Of a DNA stretch of 64,000 nt, positions 52,738-61,952 are shown one piece after another. The stretch's first letter is position 1; each line of letters starts with the position of its first letter. The position numbers and the translations under genes are program-made. Under the pieces are notes generated by a model. The model was given only the letters and a program-made list of their open reading frames with translations. It had not been told where the DNA came from and searched no databases. The stretch comes from an uncultured Prevotellaceae bacterium (GTDB lineage: Bacteria > Bacteroidota > Bacteroidia > Bacteroidales > Bacteroidaceae): the NCBI GenBank assembly GCA_946406435.1, contig CAMJKP010000006.1:1-64000 (forward strand), in the 5' to 3' direction.

Positions 52738-55700
52738 TTACATATAAAGCTTAAATCCGAGGTTATAACGTCTGGCTGTTGGGTAGGCACCACCGCCACC
52801 GCTGAATCCATAGTTACTCTCACGGTCATCAGGCATCTTCGTAATAAGTAAGAGGTTATTACCATTCAGATATACCTTCAGGCTAGAGAAACCGATCTTC
52901 TTTATCCAACCCTTAGTCCATGTGTAAGCAACCTCCACGTTCTTGAGTCGGAAATATGAACCGTCGTAGAGATACTGTGTACCATCGTTATAAGAGACCT
53001 GTGTGGTAAAACGTGGAACTACGACATCACCACTTTTATCTTTCGTATTCCACCATGTTCCATTGTCGAATACCGTAAGTAGTTTGTTGTTGAAGGATGC
53101 GAGACCGACGTCACGTGTAACACCTGATGCGCCATAGAACTGGGCAAACATACTCCAGCCTTTCCACTCCCATCCGATTGTGGCATTATATGTGTGCTCA
53201 GGGTTTTTTGTATAGCCAACAGGAGCCTGGTCATTTGCATTCACCATACCATCACCATTGAAGTCAACGATATAATGGTCACCAATAAGCACATGATCGT
53301 CATTCGCATCACGTTCAGGAGAACTGTAAAGCTCATCATAAGTGCCGATAAAGCCGTTGTCTATGAAAGAGCGATACTGATCCTGACCATAACCCTGTTG
53401 CTTACGATAACTTGGCATCAATGCAGGGTCATCCTTCAACTTGATTTCGTTGCGCGCAAATGTGTAGTTGGTGTTAGCCCAGAAGCGCATACCATTTGCC
53501 AATACCTTGTTAAAACGGAGTTCTAACTCGAAACCATAGTTTCTCATTTCACCCTGATTGATGTCCGGGTTGTTTTTGGCTCCATAATATGCTGGTATAG
53601 CTATACGATCTTTACTCTTGATATAGATGTCATGACGATCATCAATGAAGTAGTCGAAACTACCAGCAAACATACCTCCAAGGAAAGCATAGTCAAAAGC
53701 GAAATTCTTCTTACTCACAGTTGCCCAACGGAGGTCAGGACTAGCTTCACGATTCTCATAATAGCTCAAGAAAGGAGTCCTGGTTCCATCTATGGAAAGA
53801 GGGAAATAGTAATCGGTGTTGTCACGGTTTACAATTGCCCAGTCAGAAGCATAAGCAAAACGTGAACCTCCTTTATCATCACCCACTTCACCATAAGAAG
53901 CACGGAGTTTGAGCATATCAACAATTCTCTTATCTCTGAGCCATTTCATGAATGGTTCCTCAGAAATAAGCCAACCAGCACTTCCTGAGAAGAAGAAAGC
54001 AAAACGGTTTTTCGGAGAGAACTTCTGGGAACCGTTGTATGCACCGTTGGTTTCAGCGAAATACTTGCCCTTCAAATCGTATGTCACACGATACACCCAG
54101 TCTTCACGACGTTCCTCGAGCTCTGCTCCCTTAGCATCACTACGGCGTTTCCAGTTACCCATGGCACTGACACTATGCTCTCCGAATTGACGTGCCCAGA
54201 AGAGCTGGAGCGACATTTCTGTTGCACGAGTAGTTCTACCTACACTACCAGCTCGAGTATCCCAGTCACGACTTTCATAGAAGTCGAAACCTGTATTTTT
54301 ATCGACTTTATTCTCATAAAGAAGCATGCCATTCTCCGGAAGCATATAAGCATTCTTTGTCGTGTGCTGGTCAGTAATACCTCGCTCTGCCTCATCAAAC
54401 TGGTTATCCCATGAGATTGTACCACGCGCAATCAAGCCTTTTGTAACGAAATCGAGGTTCTGCTCAAGTGAGAAATCGGTGAATACTCGAGTAATGGTCT
54501 TCAACTCATAACCTGTATTCGCAACGTTCCTTGGAGAGTTCGCGATATTTGAAACCAAAGGATAATAGCCCCATGACCCATCAGAGAACTGCACAGGGAA
54601 GAGGTTTGGAGCCATGCCGTATGCACCAGCCCAGTTCTGCTGTTGGAACCACTCGCCATTATTACCATAATAATATCGTGGAGTCTTTTGCTGAGCATTT
54701 GATCCGGCAAGATTAACCTTGAACATAGTACTCTTTGTAATCTGGAAGTCAAGGTTTGAACGCACATTCAGACGATTATATGTATAACCTCCTTCGTAAC
54801 CCTGGTGATTTTCCCATACATTTGTCATATCGCCTTCGTTCTGGAAGTCGAATGCCACGAAATACTTCACGAACTTCGTACCACCAGAGATATTGAGGTT
54901 TGTATTATATGACAATGCGAAATCCTTGAACATCTCTTCCTGCCAATCCACATTAGGATAGCGTTCAGCCTGGCTATAATCACCCAGATAGTCACCTGCG
55001 GCATTGTAGTTTGGCTTTACAGTATAATCCTGATTGCGGAAGTTATTGATGAATGTCTGCGGACGATAGTATGCCCATGAATCATCACCAGCCAATGCAA
55101 GCTCATGCTCGATAGCCTGATTACGGAACATATAGCCGTCGTATGAATCGTATTTGCGTGGAAGCTTTGATACAGCCTTCAATGTAGCGTTAAAGCCAAC
55201 ATCGATTCTTGCCTTGCCTTCCACACCACGCTTTGTAGTAATAAGGATAACACCATTAGCGCCCTCCACGCCATAGACTGCAGTAGCCGATGCATCTTTC
55301 AGCACAGACACCGTAGCCACAGATGTGATGTCAACAGCCTTAATTTCACGCTTCACGCCATCTACAAGGATAAGTGGCTGGGCATCTTCGTCACCCCAAG
55401 CTGCTGCACCACGAATGAAAATACGTGGATCCTCTTCACCTGGCTGACCTGTTGAAGCAATAGTTACAACACCAGGAAGGTTACCCGTAAGGGCTGCACC
55501 CACACTACCGATACCCGCAGCACGCTCAAGAACTTCACCAGTCGTTTGCGTAATCGCACCAGTCAAAGACACTTTCTTCTGCTGGCCGTAACCGACAACA
55601 ACAAGTTCCTCAAGTTGGGAATCGTCTTCTTCCATAGTCACCTTGGCAAACTTGTCCGAAGAAACTTTTACTTCCATTTCTTTCATGCCGACATAAGAAA

Positions 55701-55962
55701 TCACAACAGATCCCTTACCTCCCGGCATTTTTAACGAGAAGTTACCATCAAGATCAGTAATGGTTGCATTCTGCTTGTCGCCCTTCTGAACGACAGTTGC
55801 ACCAATGACAGCATCGCCATTGTTGTCAACAACAGTACCTTTGACGAGTTCCTGAGCAAATGCTGGAACCGCCAAGACCATCATGAGCAACACGGCAACC
55901 GATGTCTTTGACAACATCCTGCGTATAGCAAGACCTAAGATCTCTTTCCGTTTTTTGGTCAT
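52738..55962 (-). CDS. xusA: SusC/RagA TonB-dependent outer-membrane transporter, first pair
   Basis: The 1074-residue protein has a long signal region (to VPAFAQ), a CarboxypepD_reg-like domain at about 40-115 (VKGTVVDNNGDAVIGATV), a TonB-box-like stretch ELVVVGYGQQKK, a plug (LILVDGVKREIKAVD, VLKDASATAVYGVEGANGVILITTKRG) and a full barrel ending YNLGFKLYM. It imports oligosaccharides with xusB. It is the first gene of the leftward locus, behind a leader of about 365 bases. The order with xusB-E is that of the Prevotella bryantii xylan system. Confidence 0.93.
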   Translation of the reverse strand: MTKKRKEILGLAIRRMLSKTSVAVLLMMVLAVPAFAQELVKGTVVDNNGDAVIGATVVQKGDKQNATITDLDGNFSLKMPGGKGSVVISYVGMKEMEVKVSSDKFAKVTMEEDDSQLEELVVVGYGQQKKVSLTGAITQTTGEVLERAAGIGSVGAALTGNLPGVVTIASTGQPGEEDPRIFIRGAAAWGDEDAQPLILVDGVKREIKAVDITSVATVSVLKDASATAVYGVEGANGVILITTKRGVEGKARIDVGFNATLKAVSKLPRKYDSYDGYMFRNQAIEHELALAGDDSWAYYRPQTFINNFRNQDYTVKPNYNAAGDYLGDYSQAERYPNVDWQEEMFKDFALSYNTNLNISGGTKFVKYFVAFDFQNEGDMTNVWENHQGYEGGYTYNRLNVRSNLDFQITKSTMFKVNLAGSNAQQKTPRYYYGNNGEWFQQQNWAGAYGMAPNLFPVQFSDGSWGYYPLVSNIANSPRNVANTGYELKTITRVFTDFSLEQNLDFVTKGLIARGTISWDNQFDEAERGITDQHTTKNAYMLPENGMLLYENKVDKNTGFDFYESRDWDTRAGSVGRTTRATEMSLQLFWARQFGEHSVSAMGNWKRRSDAKGAELEERREDWVYRVTYDLKGKYFAETNGAYNGSQKFSPKNRFAFFFSGSAGWLISEEPFMKWLRDKRIVDMLKLRASYGEVGDDKGGSRFAYASDWAIVNRDNTDYYFPLSIDGTRTPFLSYYENREASPDLRWATVSKKNFAFDYAFLGGMFAGSFDYFIDDRHDIYIKSKDRIAIPAYYGAKNNPDINQGEMRNYGFELELRFNKVLANGMRFWANTNYTFARNEIKLKDDPALMPSYRKQQGYGQDQYRSFIDNGFIGTYDELYSSPERDANDDHVLIGDHYIVDFNGDGMVNANDQAPVGYTKNPEHTYNATIGWEWKGWSMFAQFYGASGVTRDVGLASFNNKLLTVFDNGTWWNTKDKSGDVVVPRFTTQVSYNDGTQYLYDGSYFRLKNVEVAYTWTKGWIKKIGFSSLKVYLNGNNLLLITKMPDDRESNYGFSGGGGAYPTARRYNLGFKLYM

Positions 55963-56342
55963 TTTTTGGATTTAGGTTATTATTTGTTTGTTTTATTATC
56001 AGTTTTATTGCGCAGCTTTTTGAGCCTTACAAAGATTTAGGTTGTGCCAGGGTATCTTACAGTCAACTGCTTTTGGAACAAAATAGAAAAACGTCTGAGT
56101 TCCTCCATAATTTCGATTCCTAAAATACATGTTTCCAGGTAGTACTACTGAGCTGACGAGCCATGCAAACAATTTTTGGGTCAGTCGGATTAATCCTCCT
56201 TGATCTCAGCACCCAAGAAAATCCTTCTTAAAGAAAAAAAACTTGAGTGGCTGTTAAACCTAAGCGCATGATATGCGTCTATAGATTGGATATCAGAAAG
56301 GTTGTAGTATTCCAGCCGTTCTGTTTTCAACGTGCAAAAGTA
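55963..56342 (-). promoter_or_regulatory. -7 box and long leader of the xus-like operon
   Basis: Leftward TACTTTTG (56335-56342) is a good -7 box without a clear -33 partner, as expected of an activator-dependent PUL promoter. It leaves about 365 untranslated bases before xusA, unusually long. No known riboswitch is recognised. No hybrid two-component regulator lies in the window. Confidence 0.5.
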
Positions 56343-56727
56343 ATTAAATTTATTAATATTATAAAAAATAGGCGTAACTTTTTGTTATGCTATTGTTTCT
56401 TTTTGTCACAACTCATGTTACGTCAATCTCTTTATTTGTTCCACAAAAACCCACCAGAACAGCCCCAAAGCACATTCTTCGGGACAAAAACAAGCGCAAA
56501 AGAATATAAAAGGTATTTTTTACACTTATAACGAATCTTCGCCCATTTGGGGGACAATTGTAAAAGGACAAAACTTTTCAAAACATCGCTTTTTATTACT
56601 TCTTGATGTTCAAAACTAATCCATCACCTTCTCAACAACAAAATTACATATCATACGCAAACGTATAATCAATGTTAAAAAAGGTGTTTTTTCTTATTAA
56701 CATAATATTATATGTAAATATTTTTAG
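56343..56727. other. Intergenic region between the xus-like operon and the M48 gene
   Basis: This is AT-rich sequence between divergent genes. Activator sites for the xus-like promoter are likely here but no repeat or palindrome stands out by eye. Confidence 0.4.
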
Positions 56728-56735
56728 TAATTTTG
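56728..56735 (+). promoter_or_regulatory. -7 box of the M48 peptidase gene
   Basis: TAATTTTG lies 30 bases before the ATG at 56766; no clear -33 box. Confidence 0.5.
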
Positions 56736-56765
56736 CCACAAAATATCCAAATAAACATATCACTT

Positions 56766-57653
56766 ATGAATATCAAGAAAGCATTACTCGGTGCAGTAGC
56801 AGCACTTATGCTCGTGTCATGCGGCACTACTTCTACAGTTCCTATTACAGGCAGAAAGCACACTCTCTTGTATGATGACGGACAAATCCTGAGTCTCAGC
56901 AAGCAGCAGTATAGTGAGGTAATCCAGAAGTCAACACTTTCAAAAGATGCCACAAAGACGGCATTGGTAAAACGAGTTGGCGAGAAACTTGCAAAGGCTG
57001 TTGAATCATACCTCAGAGAGAATGGTGCTGCCAATGACCTGCAATATTATGAATGGGAGTTTAATCTCGTAAAGAGCGACGAGGTGAATGCTTTCTGCAT
57101 GCCTGGAGGCAAGATTGTGGTGTACGAGGGTATTCTGCCAGTAACACAGGATGAAGCGGGACTTGCAATTGTCCTCGGTCACGAGATAGCCCATGCTGTG
57201 GCAAAGCACTCTGCAGAACAGATGTCTAAGCAGGCACGCCAACAACAAGCCGTACAAATAGGAGGTGCTCTTCTCGGAATGGCTGGTGCATCCGAGCAAA
57301 CGACATCAATAGCCAATATGGCATCACAATTAGGTTTCAACTTTGCCAATCTGAAATACAGTCGTGACAACGAAACTGAGGCTGACCGTATAGGACTTGT
57401 CTTTGCAGCTATGGCAGGATACGACCCAAACAAAGCTCTTGAATTCTGGCAACGTATGGCTTCTTTGTCAACTTCTAACCAGAGCGAGATCTTCAGCGAC
57501 CACCCAAGTGATGCAAAGCGTATCGCAGCTCTTCAGCAGGTAATTCCAGAGGCTCTGAAATACTACAAGCCTGCAACTACCACCACCACAACAACGACAA
57601 AGAAGAGCACGACAACCAAGAAGAAGACTACAACGACAAAAAAGAAGAAATAA
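56766..57653 (+). CDS. M48 family metallopeptidase, lipoprotein
   Basis: Start at 56766 (MNIKKALLGA) gives 295 residues; a TTG at 56733 is rejected because it would put residues before a proper lipoprotein signal (lipobox LVSC, Cys19). The zinc site is HEIAH (His139, Glu140, His143) with the third ligand Glu205 in NETEADRIG. It resembles the YggG/LoiP and BepA type periplasmic proteases that handle misassembled outer-membrane proteins. The C-terminus is a 30-residue run of almost only Thr and Lys, absent from ordinary members. A strong terminator follows. Confidence 0.9.
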   Translation: MNIKKALLGAVAALMLVSCGTTSTVPITGRKHTLLYDDGQILSLSKQQYSEVIQKSTLSKDATKTALVKRVGEKLAKAVESYLRENGAANDLQYYEWEFNLVKSDEVNAFCMPGGKIVVYEGILPVTQDEAGLAIVLGHEIAHAVAKHSAEQMSKQARQQQAVQIGGALLGMAGASEQTTSIANMASQLGFNFANLKYSRDNETEADRIGLVFAAMAGYDPNKALEFWQRMASLSTSNQSEIFSDHPSDAKRIAALQQVIPEALKYYKPATTTTTTTTKKSTTTKKKTTTTKKKK

Positions 57654-57661
57654 AAGCCCTA

Positions 57662-57693
57662 CCCTTCCCCCGAGCGGGGGAAGGGATTTTTTT
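57662..57693 (+). terminator. Terminator after the M48 gene
   Basis: CCCTTCCCCC (57662-57671), loop GAGC, GGGGGAAGGG (57676-57685), then ATTTTTTT. The T run overlaps the stop of the convergent acyltransferase gene. Confidence 0.9.
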
Positions 57694-58705
57694 ACAATAC
57701 CTTCTTAACTCCCGGCACTAATCTAAGCAGATATGTGACAACAAAGGAGATTACACTTGCCACGCTACCGATAATAAAGAATTTGACAATACCAGGAAGC
57801 ATTATACTGTCAGTAGCATTCTGAACGGCAAGAAGAACAAACAAATGAACGATATAAGCGCCATAGGCCTGTTGTGAGCACCAGTTCTGTAAGGCATTAG
57901 TTCCATTAACAAACTCACGGAATAACCACAGCAAGCCAAAGCTGAAGAATATGCAGAGCAAAGATTCATATATACCAAACCATTGATAAACAAAGTTGTT
58001 CCAAGCACCATCATTACGTACACAGTCGCCAAAAACCAAAGCAGAACCTATCAGTAGAGATATAGCGCCTGTGCTGTTTTTCATATTCGTTAGCCATTGC
58101 CCACGATAGGCAAGAACACCCAACACGAACATAAGAATATATTGTAGGTAATGTGCAGGTTCTATATGAATAAAACCTAGCAACCATATCCAGTTGTCCT
58201 GCGGACTGACCTGTCGGATGAAGTACCCACCAACTCCCATTACAAGAGCCACAGCCAACAATCCCACAAGCGAAATATTGCTCTTCACCTGCATAGGCGA
58301 AACGAATCTCCTTACAAGCGCATAAACAAGACAGAATAGCAAGAGACTTTCCACATACCACAAATGCCCTACCTCCAACTGTCCTGTGGCAAAGGTAAGA
58401 AATGCCGTGACAAGAACGACAGGTATGCCAAGTCGAAGAAATTTCTTCTTAACGAACACCCATACTCCCTGTTTATCGTAACTGCGTGGCACGAAATAAC
58501 CAGCTATCAGGAAGAACAATCCCATGAAGAAAGCAGCATTAACAGAGTTGAAATGCCATATCAAAGGCATCATCTCATCCTTATTGCTTGGCTTATATAC
58601 CCATGCAGAATATGGAGAATATGCCTCAGCTGCATGATGAAAAACCACCAATATGGTCAGCAGCACTTTTAATGTGTCAAGATAAAATAACCGTCTCATA
58701 TACAA
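57692..58705 (-). CDS. Acyltransferase family 3 membrane protein
   Basis: This 337-residue protein has about ten membrane helices. The Acyltransferase_3 signature is visible: FYLDTLKVLLTILVVFHHAAEAY, with the conserved His pair, PLIWHFNSVNAAFFMGLFFLIAGYFVPRSY, and HLWYVESLLLF. Members transfer acetyl or other acyl groups to surface sugars, lipids or small molecules. The acceptor is unknown. It follows the flavodoxin-fold gene by 10 bases and probably shares its transcript. Confidence 0.85.
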   Translation of the reverse strand: MYMRRLFYLDTLKVLLTILVVFHHAAEAYSPYSAWVYKPSNKDEMMPLIWHFNSVNAAFFMGLFFLIAGYFVPRSYDKQGVWVFVKKKFLRLGIPVVLVTAFLTFATGQLEVGHLWYVESLLLFCLVYALVRRFVSPMQVKSNISLVGLLAVALVMGVGGYFIRQVSPQDNWIWLLGFIHIEPAHYLQYILMFVLGVLAYRGQWLTNMKNSTGAISLLIGSALVFGDCVRNDGAWNNFVYQWFGIYESLLCIFFSFGLLWLFREFVNGTNALQNWCSQQAYGAYIVHLFVLLAVQNATDSIMLPGIVKFFIIGSVASVISFVVTYLLRLVPGVKKVL

Positions 58706-58715
58706 ATACCTTTTA

Positions 58716-59642
58716 TTACATTTCTTCTATAATCGATGTACCAGCTTCCCCCGAAGCCCATTGCCAATCCTCATAAAAACGCAGTTTTCCATTTACCTCA
58801 CGTGGTTGTGAATGGCATGAGCCCGACTTTAACTCTCCATGAACGTTCAAATGCTGATATGAAAAACTAAGACAACGGTTTTTATCTATTGTGCCTACCA
58901 GAAAGCCCTTCACAATACTACCACCAGAATATTCCGCCCAAACGACATTATCTTTCTGATGATAGGCGAAAACAGTCTGTTCCGACACCTCACCTGATTC
59001 TGAATTCTGAACTGCAACAAAATACCGACCATCTAACGAGAAATCATCCTTTGGTTCCTCGAACAAGGTTCTACCCTTCCTATAAGCCGTTTCCAAGTTC
59101 TTCTCCCAGTTATCCTGACGTGATTTCTTTTCTTTTGACATACCATCAAAGACCACGAAATCGCTTTTCCTTACCCGTTTGGCAAGTCTATCCCCAAGCA
59201 TCACGTTCTTCATGCTTTCCAAGAACCCGAACTGCTCTAAGGTTATAAGATCATGTCCCGTCGTACACATAAACAACGCCTTATCAAGCATCTTCATGGT
59301 TTTGTCTCCGTATGCAAAGCCATACGACCACACACGATCGAACCACCCCACCAACTTGGCCGGGGCCTCCGTCCAAAAGACCGGATATATGAAAGCAATC
59401 GCATCTGCGGAATTTATTTTCGCCTGCTCGTCCAACACATCACTAGCCAACTGGGGTGACGTGGTATAGTTGGAATCACGAAGATACTCATCCTCAGACA
59501 TATCCGTACGGAAACCCATACGATACAAATCCGACAGTTCATATTCATGTCCGGAATCCGTAATTCCTTTCAAGAAGGAATCACGAACATGTCGGGTAAA
59601 GGAATCCTCTGACGGATGACAATAGACAACGAAAACTTTCAT
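58716..59642 (-). CDS. NAD(P)H quinone reductase-like flavodoxin fold fused to a small beta domain
   Basis: Residues 1-200 are a Flavodoxin_2 fold (KVFVVYCHPSEDSFTRHVRDSF, AIAFIYPVFWTEAPAKLVGWFDRVWSYGFAY, ALFMCTTGH), as in MdaB/NQO1-type NAD(P)H:quinone reductases. Residues 205-308 (DGRYFVAVQNSESGEVSEQTV, VWAEYSGGSIVKGFLVGTID, WQWASGEAGTSIIEE) match a roughly 110-residue protein usually encoded alone and often named n-acetylglutamate synthase on weak grounds. The fusion suggests a functional link, perhaps ligand binding next to a flavin site. It is translated 3 bases after the HTH regulator gene. Confidence 0.8.
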   Translation of the reverse strand: MKVFVVYCHPSEDSFTRHVRDSFLKGITDSGHEYELSDLYRMGFRTDMSEDEYLRDSNYTTSPQLASDVLDEQAKINSADAIAFIYPVFWTEAPAKLVGWFDRVWSYGFAYGDKTMKMLDKALFMCTTGHDLITLEQFGFLESMKNVMLGDRLAKRVRKSDFVVFDGMSKEKKSRQDNWEKNLETAYRKGRTLFEEPKDDFSLDGRYFVAVQNSESGEVSEQTVFAYHQKDNVVWAEYSGGSIVKGFLVGTIDKNRCLSFSYQHLNVHGELKSGSCHSQPREVNGKLRFYEDWQWASGEAGTSIIEEM

Positions 59643-59645
59643 ATT

Positions 59646-60794
59646 TTACTTCTTCCTTGCGTTTAGGCGAGACTTAATAGAACGAACACTTGAAGCGCTA
59701 ATACTCAGTATCTCCTGAATCTTCGTATCACTATGCCCCATATCACACAATATAAGGTATGTAAAGGCTCTTGGGGTAAGTTTATCATATTGTTCCGTCC
59801 ATTGCCTATACTTTGCCGGATAGAAAAGCATTACATAGTCAATAAGATATGAATCAGCATCCTTTACATCAAAAGGCATAGGATTCCCTTCTGAAAGCGA
59901 CATATATATTGCCCTACCCTTCTGCATTCTTTCCATCAAACGTGCTTGAATACTATCTATCTGCCGACGAAGCATTTCCGTCTCACGTTTGTTATCAGAA
60001 TTAGATGTCTGAAGTTCATCAAGCATCTGCTGATACTCGTCTATTGAATCCTGCAATCTTGACGTAACGCTCTCATACACATATTCTTTGTCCTGTTGCT
60101 TCGCCCTTACCAGATAAACCGTCAAACAGATGATAGCAACAACAAGTGCTACAATAATCAGGATATTAACTATACTTGAGCGCATCTTTTTAACCTCTTC
60201 CAGATGCCCTTTCCCGATAGTATATCTCATCGAGTCACACGCTACGAGGTTATGATGGTATATCTTTGTAGCATAAGCAATCTGTCCTTCTTTCAACAAG
60301 GAAACCGTCAGTTTCTTGCATCTGTCATCAAGATGCGACATCACCTTTTCCTTTCCGGGAATAGTATCTTTCATAGCAGCCGCAAGGAATTTCCTTGCCC
60401 TTGCAGTATCACCCTTAGAGGCATATTTAGCCGCCATACTTGCCAGAATAGTCTTCAGGGACGGACGTTTATCCTTTGCATCCGTCACCTTATAATACTT
60501 CTTCATAGCCGCAAGAATTGCCTTTTCTGTAGAAGCTGAATCACGCGAATCAATAACGGCATTGATAGCCACACATATAGCATCCCTGTTCTTTGTCCCT
60601 ACGGCTGCATCAAGAAGACTATCGGCAAACTGAGGAGTAAGGACTACATATCTCTTCAAGGTGTCCTTGAAAATATTCGTCAAAAGGAACTCCCTCTGCT
60701 CATAAACGGCAGAATCATCACCCTCCCGATCCTTGCAACAAGTCAGGAAGGCGATGACCATGAGTCCGATGAATATGCCGATGAATTTTCTCAT
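59646..60794 (-). CDS. Membrane-bound HTH regulator with periplasmic helical domain
   Basis: Start at 60794 (MRKFIGIFIGLMVIAFLTCC) gives 382 residues; the upstream M at 60842 adds 16 residues. After an N-terminal signal with possible lipobox come about 190 periplasmic helical residues (TPR-like), one membrane segment at about 211-235 (VNILIIVALVVAIICLTVYLV), a coiled coil, and a C-terminal helix-turn-helix resembling LuxR/sigma-4 types (LTPRAFTYLILCDMGHSDTKIQEILSISASSVRSIKSRLNARKK in parts). This layout couples a periplasmic signal to transcription. It lies 3 bases before the flavodoxin-fusion gene and may control it and the acyltransferase. Confidence 0.78.
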   Translation of the reverse strand: MRKFIGIFIGLMVIAFLTCCKDREGDDSAVYEQREFLLTNIFKDTLKRYVVLTPQFADSLLDAAVGTKNRDAICVAINAVIDSRDSASTEKAILAAMKKYYKVTDAKDKRPSLKTILASMAAKYASKGDTARARKFLAAAMKDTIPGKEKVMSHLDDRCKKLTVSLLKEGQIAYATKIYHHNLVACDSMRYTIGKGHLEEVKKMRSSIVNILIIVALVVAIICLTVYLVRAKQQDKEYVYESVTSRLQDSIDEYQQMLDELQTSNSDNKRETEMLRRQIDSIQARLMERMQKGRAIYMSLSEGNPMPFDVKDADSYLIDYVMLFYPAKYRQWTEQYDKLTPRAFTYLILCDMGHSDTKIQEILSISASSVRSIKSRLNARKK

Positions 60795-60935
60795 TGATTT
60801 TATAATGAGGGCAAAAGTAAACAAAAATTCCCATTTCCCCAAAGAAAAACGCTAAAAGTTTTTCTTGCGTGAGCAAAAAATCACAAGGAAACACTTCTTC
60901 CGAAATGCCCTTCATCCTTAGCTTCTTTTCATATG

Positions 60936-61041
60936 TTGCTCCATCACTGGTCCATCGCTGCTCCATCGATACTCCATCGAATCGATGGACTAACGATGGA
61001 GATGCGATGGAGATGCGATGGAGTATCTTCGGAGGAAGAGC
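60936..61041. repeat. Palindromic 11-bp phased element, CTCCATCG family, copy 3
   Basis: Four units ending CCATC(A/G) (60936, 60947, 60958, 60969), AAT spacer (60980-60982), five inverted units (60983, 60994, 61005, 61016, 61027). Bases 61016-61041 are the exact reverse complement of 24605-24630, so this copy is inserted in the opposite orientation to copy 2. Confidence 0.92.
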
Positions 61042-61069
61042 GAACAAGCAACAACCTCACTTGTGCAAA

Positions 61070-61909
61070 TCATTGTAGTCTGAAAGTGACAGGAAGAGTG
61101 TATTTCACGCGAACATTCTGCCCATTCTGTCTGCCAGGAATCCACCTTGGCATAGCAGATACCACACGAACAGCTTCTTTGTCAAGAGAAGGATCAACAC
61201 TCTTCGCTATACGGATATCGCTTACACTACCATCACGCTCTACCACGAAAGAGCATATCACACGCCCCTGAATGTTCATTTCCTCTGCTACAGGAGGATA
61301 TTTGATGTTTTTACTCAGATATTGCATCAAAGCATTTGGTCCGCCAGGGAAAGAAGGCATCTGTTCAACTACGTCGAACACTTTGTGCTCTTCTTCCTTT
61401 GGCTTGACAGGCTCAGTTATAAGGGCATCCTTGTATTTAAGGACTTCGCCATTCTCATCATTTCCAATTACGTTTGCAAAGCCTATAGCAACCTTAGAAT
61501 TCATGATTTCATCCTGAGTCTTCATTTCATCCTCTGGGTTTACCTCTTTATCATTCTTTATAACAGGAGCCGTGAATTTAATAGAGCTTTTTACCTTCTC
61601 TACCACATTCTCGATCTCCTCTTGCTTGATAGGCTCAGCACGCTCTACCTTTGGTTCTGGCTTTTGACTAGGAAGGTCCGTTAGTACAACCACTTCCTCG
61701 TGACGAATGTGGGTTGCCCTATAACCATCATAAGCATTCTTAGCAACCAGGGAAACCATTGCGAGAGCTAATATAATCAGTACAGCGAGAATTGACATTA
61801 TATTACGAGTGCCTGTCTGGTGACGGAGAACATAAGCTCCATACTCTTTGTTGCGGTTCTCAAACAAAAGGTCTGACCATTCATTTGAAATAAGATCAAT
61901 CTGTGTCAT
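61070..61909 (-). CDS. tonB: Second TonB energy transducer, paralog of 30527-31366
   Basis: This 279-residue protein is the same length as the TonB of the exb operon and very similar over its whole length: LLFENRNKEYGAYVLRHQT against LMFENRNKEYGAYVLRRQT, the linker EKVKSSIKFTAPVIK identical, and the C-terminus SVDPSLDKEAVRVVSAMP identical. Most differences lie in the periplasmic linker around residues 60-100. It stands alone without exbB or exbD, behind its own promoter, and may serve a different set of receptors with the shared motor. Confidence 0.93.
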   Translation of the reverse strand: MTQIDLISNEWSDLLFENRNKEYGAYVLRHQTGTRNIMSILAVLIILALAMVSLVAKNAYDGYRATHIRHEEVVVLTDLPSQKPEPKVERAEPIKQEEIENVVEKVKSSIKFTAPVIKNDKEVNPEDEMKTQDEIMNSKVAIGFANVIGNDENGEVLKYKDALITEPVKPKEEEHKVFDVVEQMPSFPGGPNALMQYLSKNIKYPPVAEEMNIQGRVICSFVVERDGSVSDIRIAKSVDPSLDKEAVRVVSAMPRWIPGRQNGQNVRVKYTLPVTFRLQ

Positions 61910-61952
61910 AATTCAATTGTTTTTAAGGGTTAATACTTCGGTTTTCTGAGAG

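Noticed and set aside
47603..55962. Possible composite transposon from the two SusC/SusD pairs
   Set aside because: The pairs differ strongly in sequence and domain content; there are no insertion-sequence ends or recombinases.
56247..56531. 94-codon frame upstream of the M48 gene
   Set aside because: Low-quality composition, no promoter match and it crosses the xus-like promoter region.
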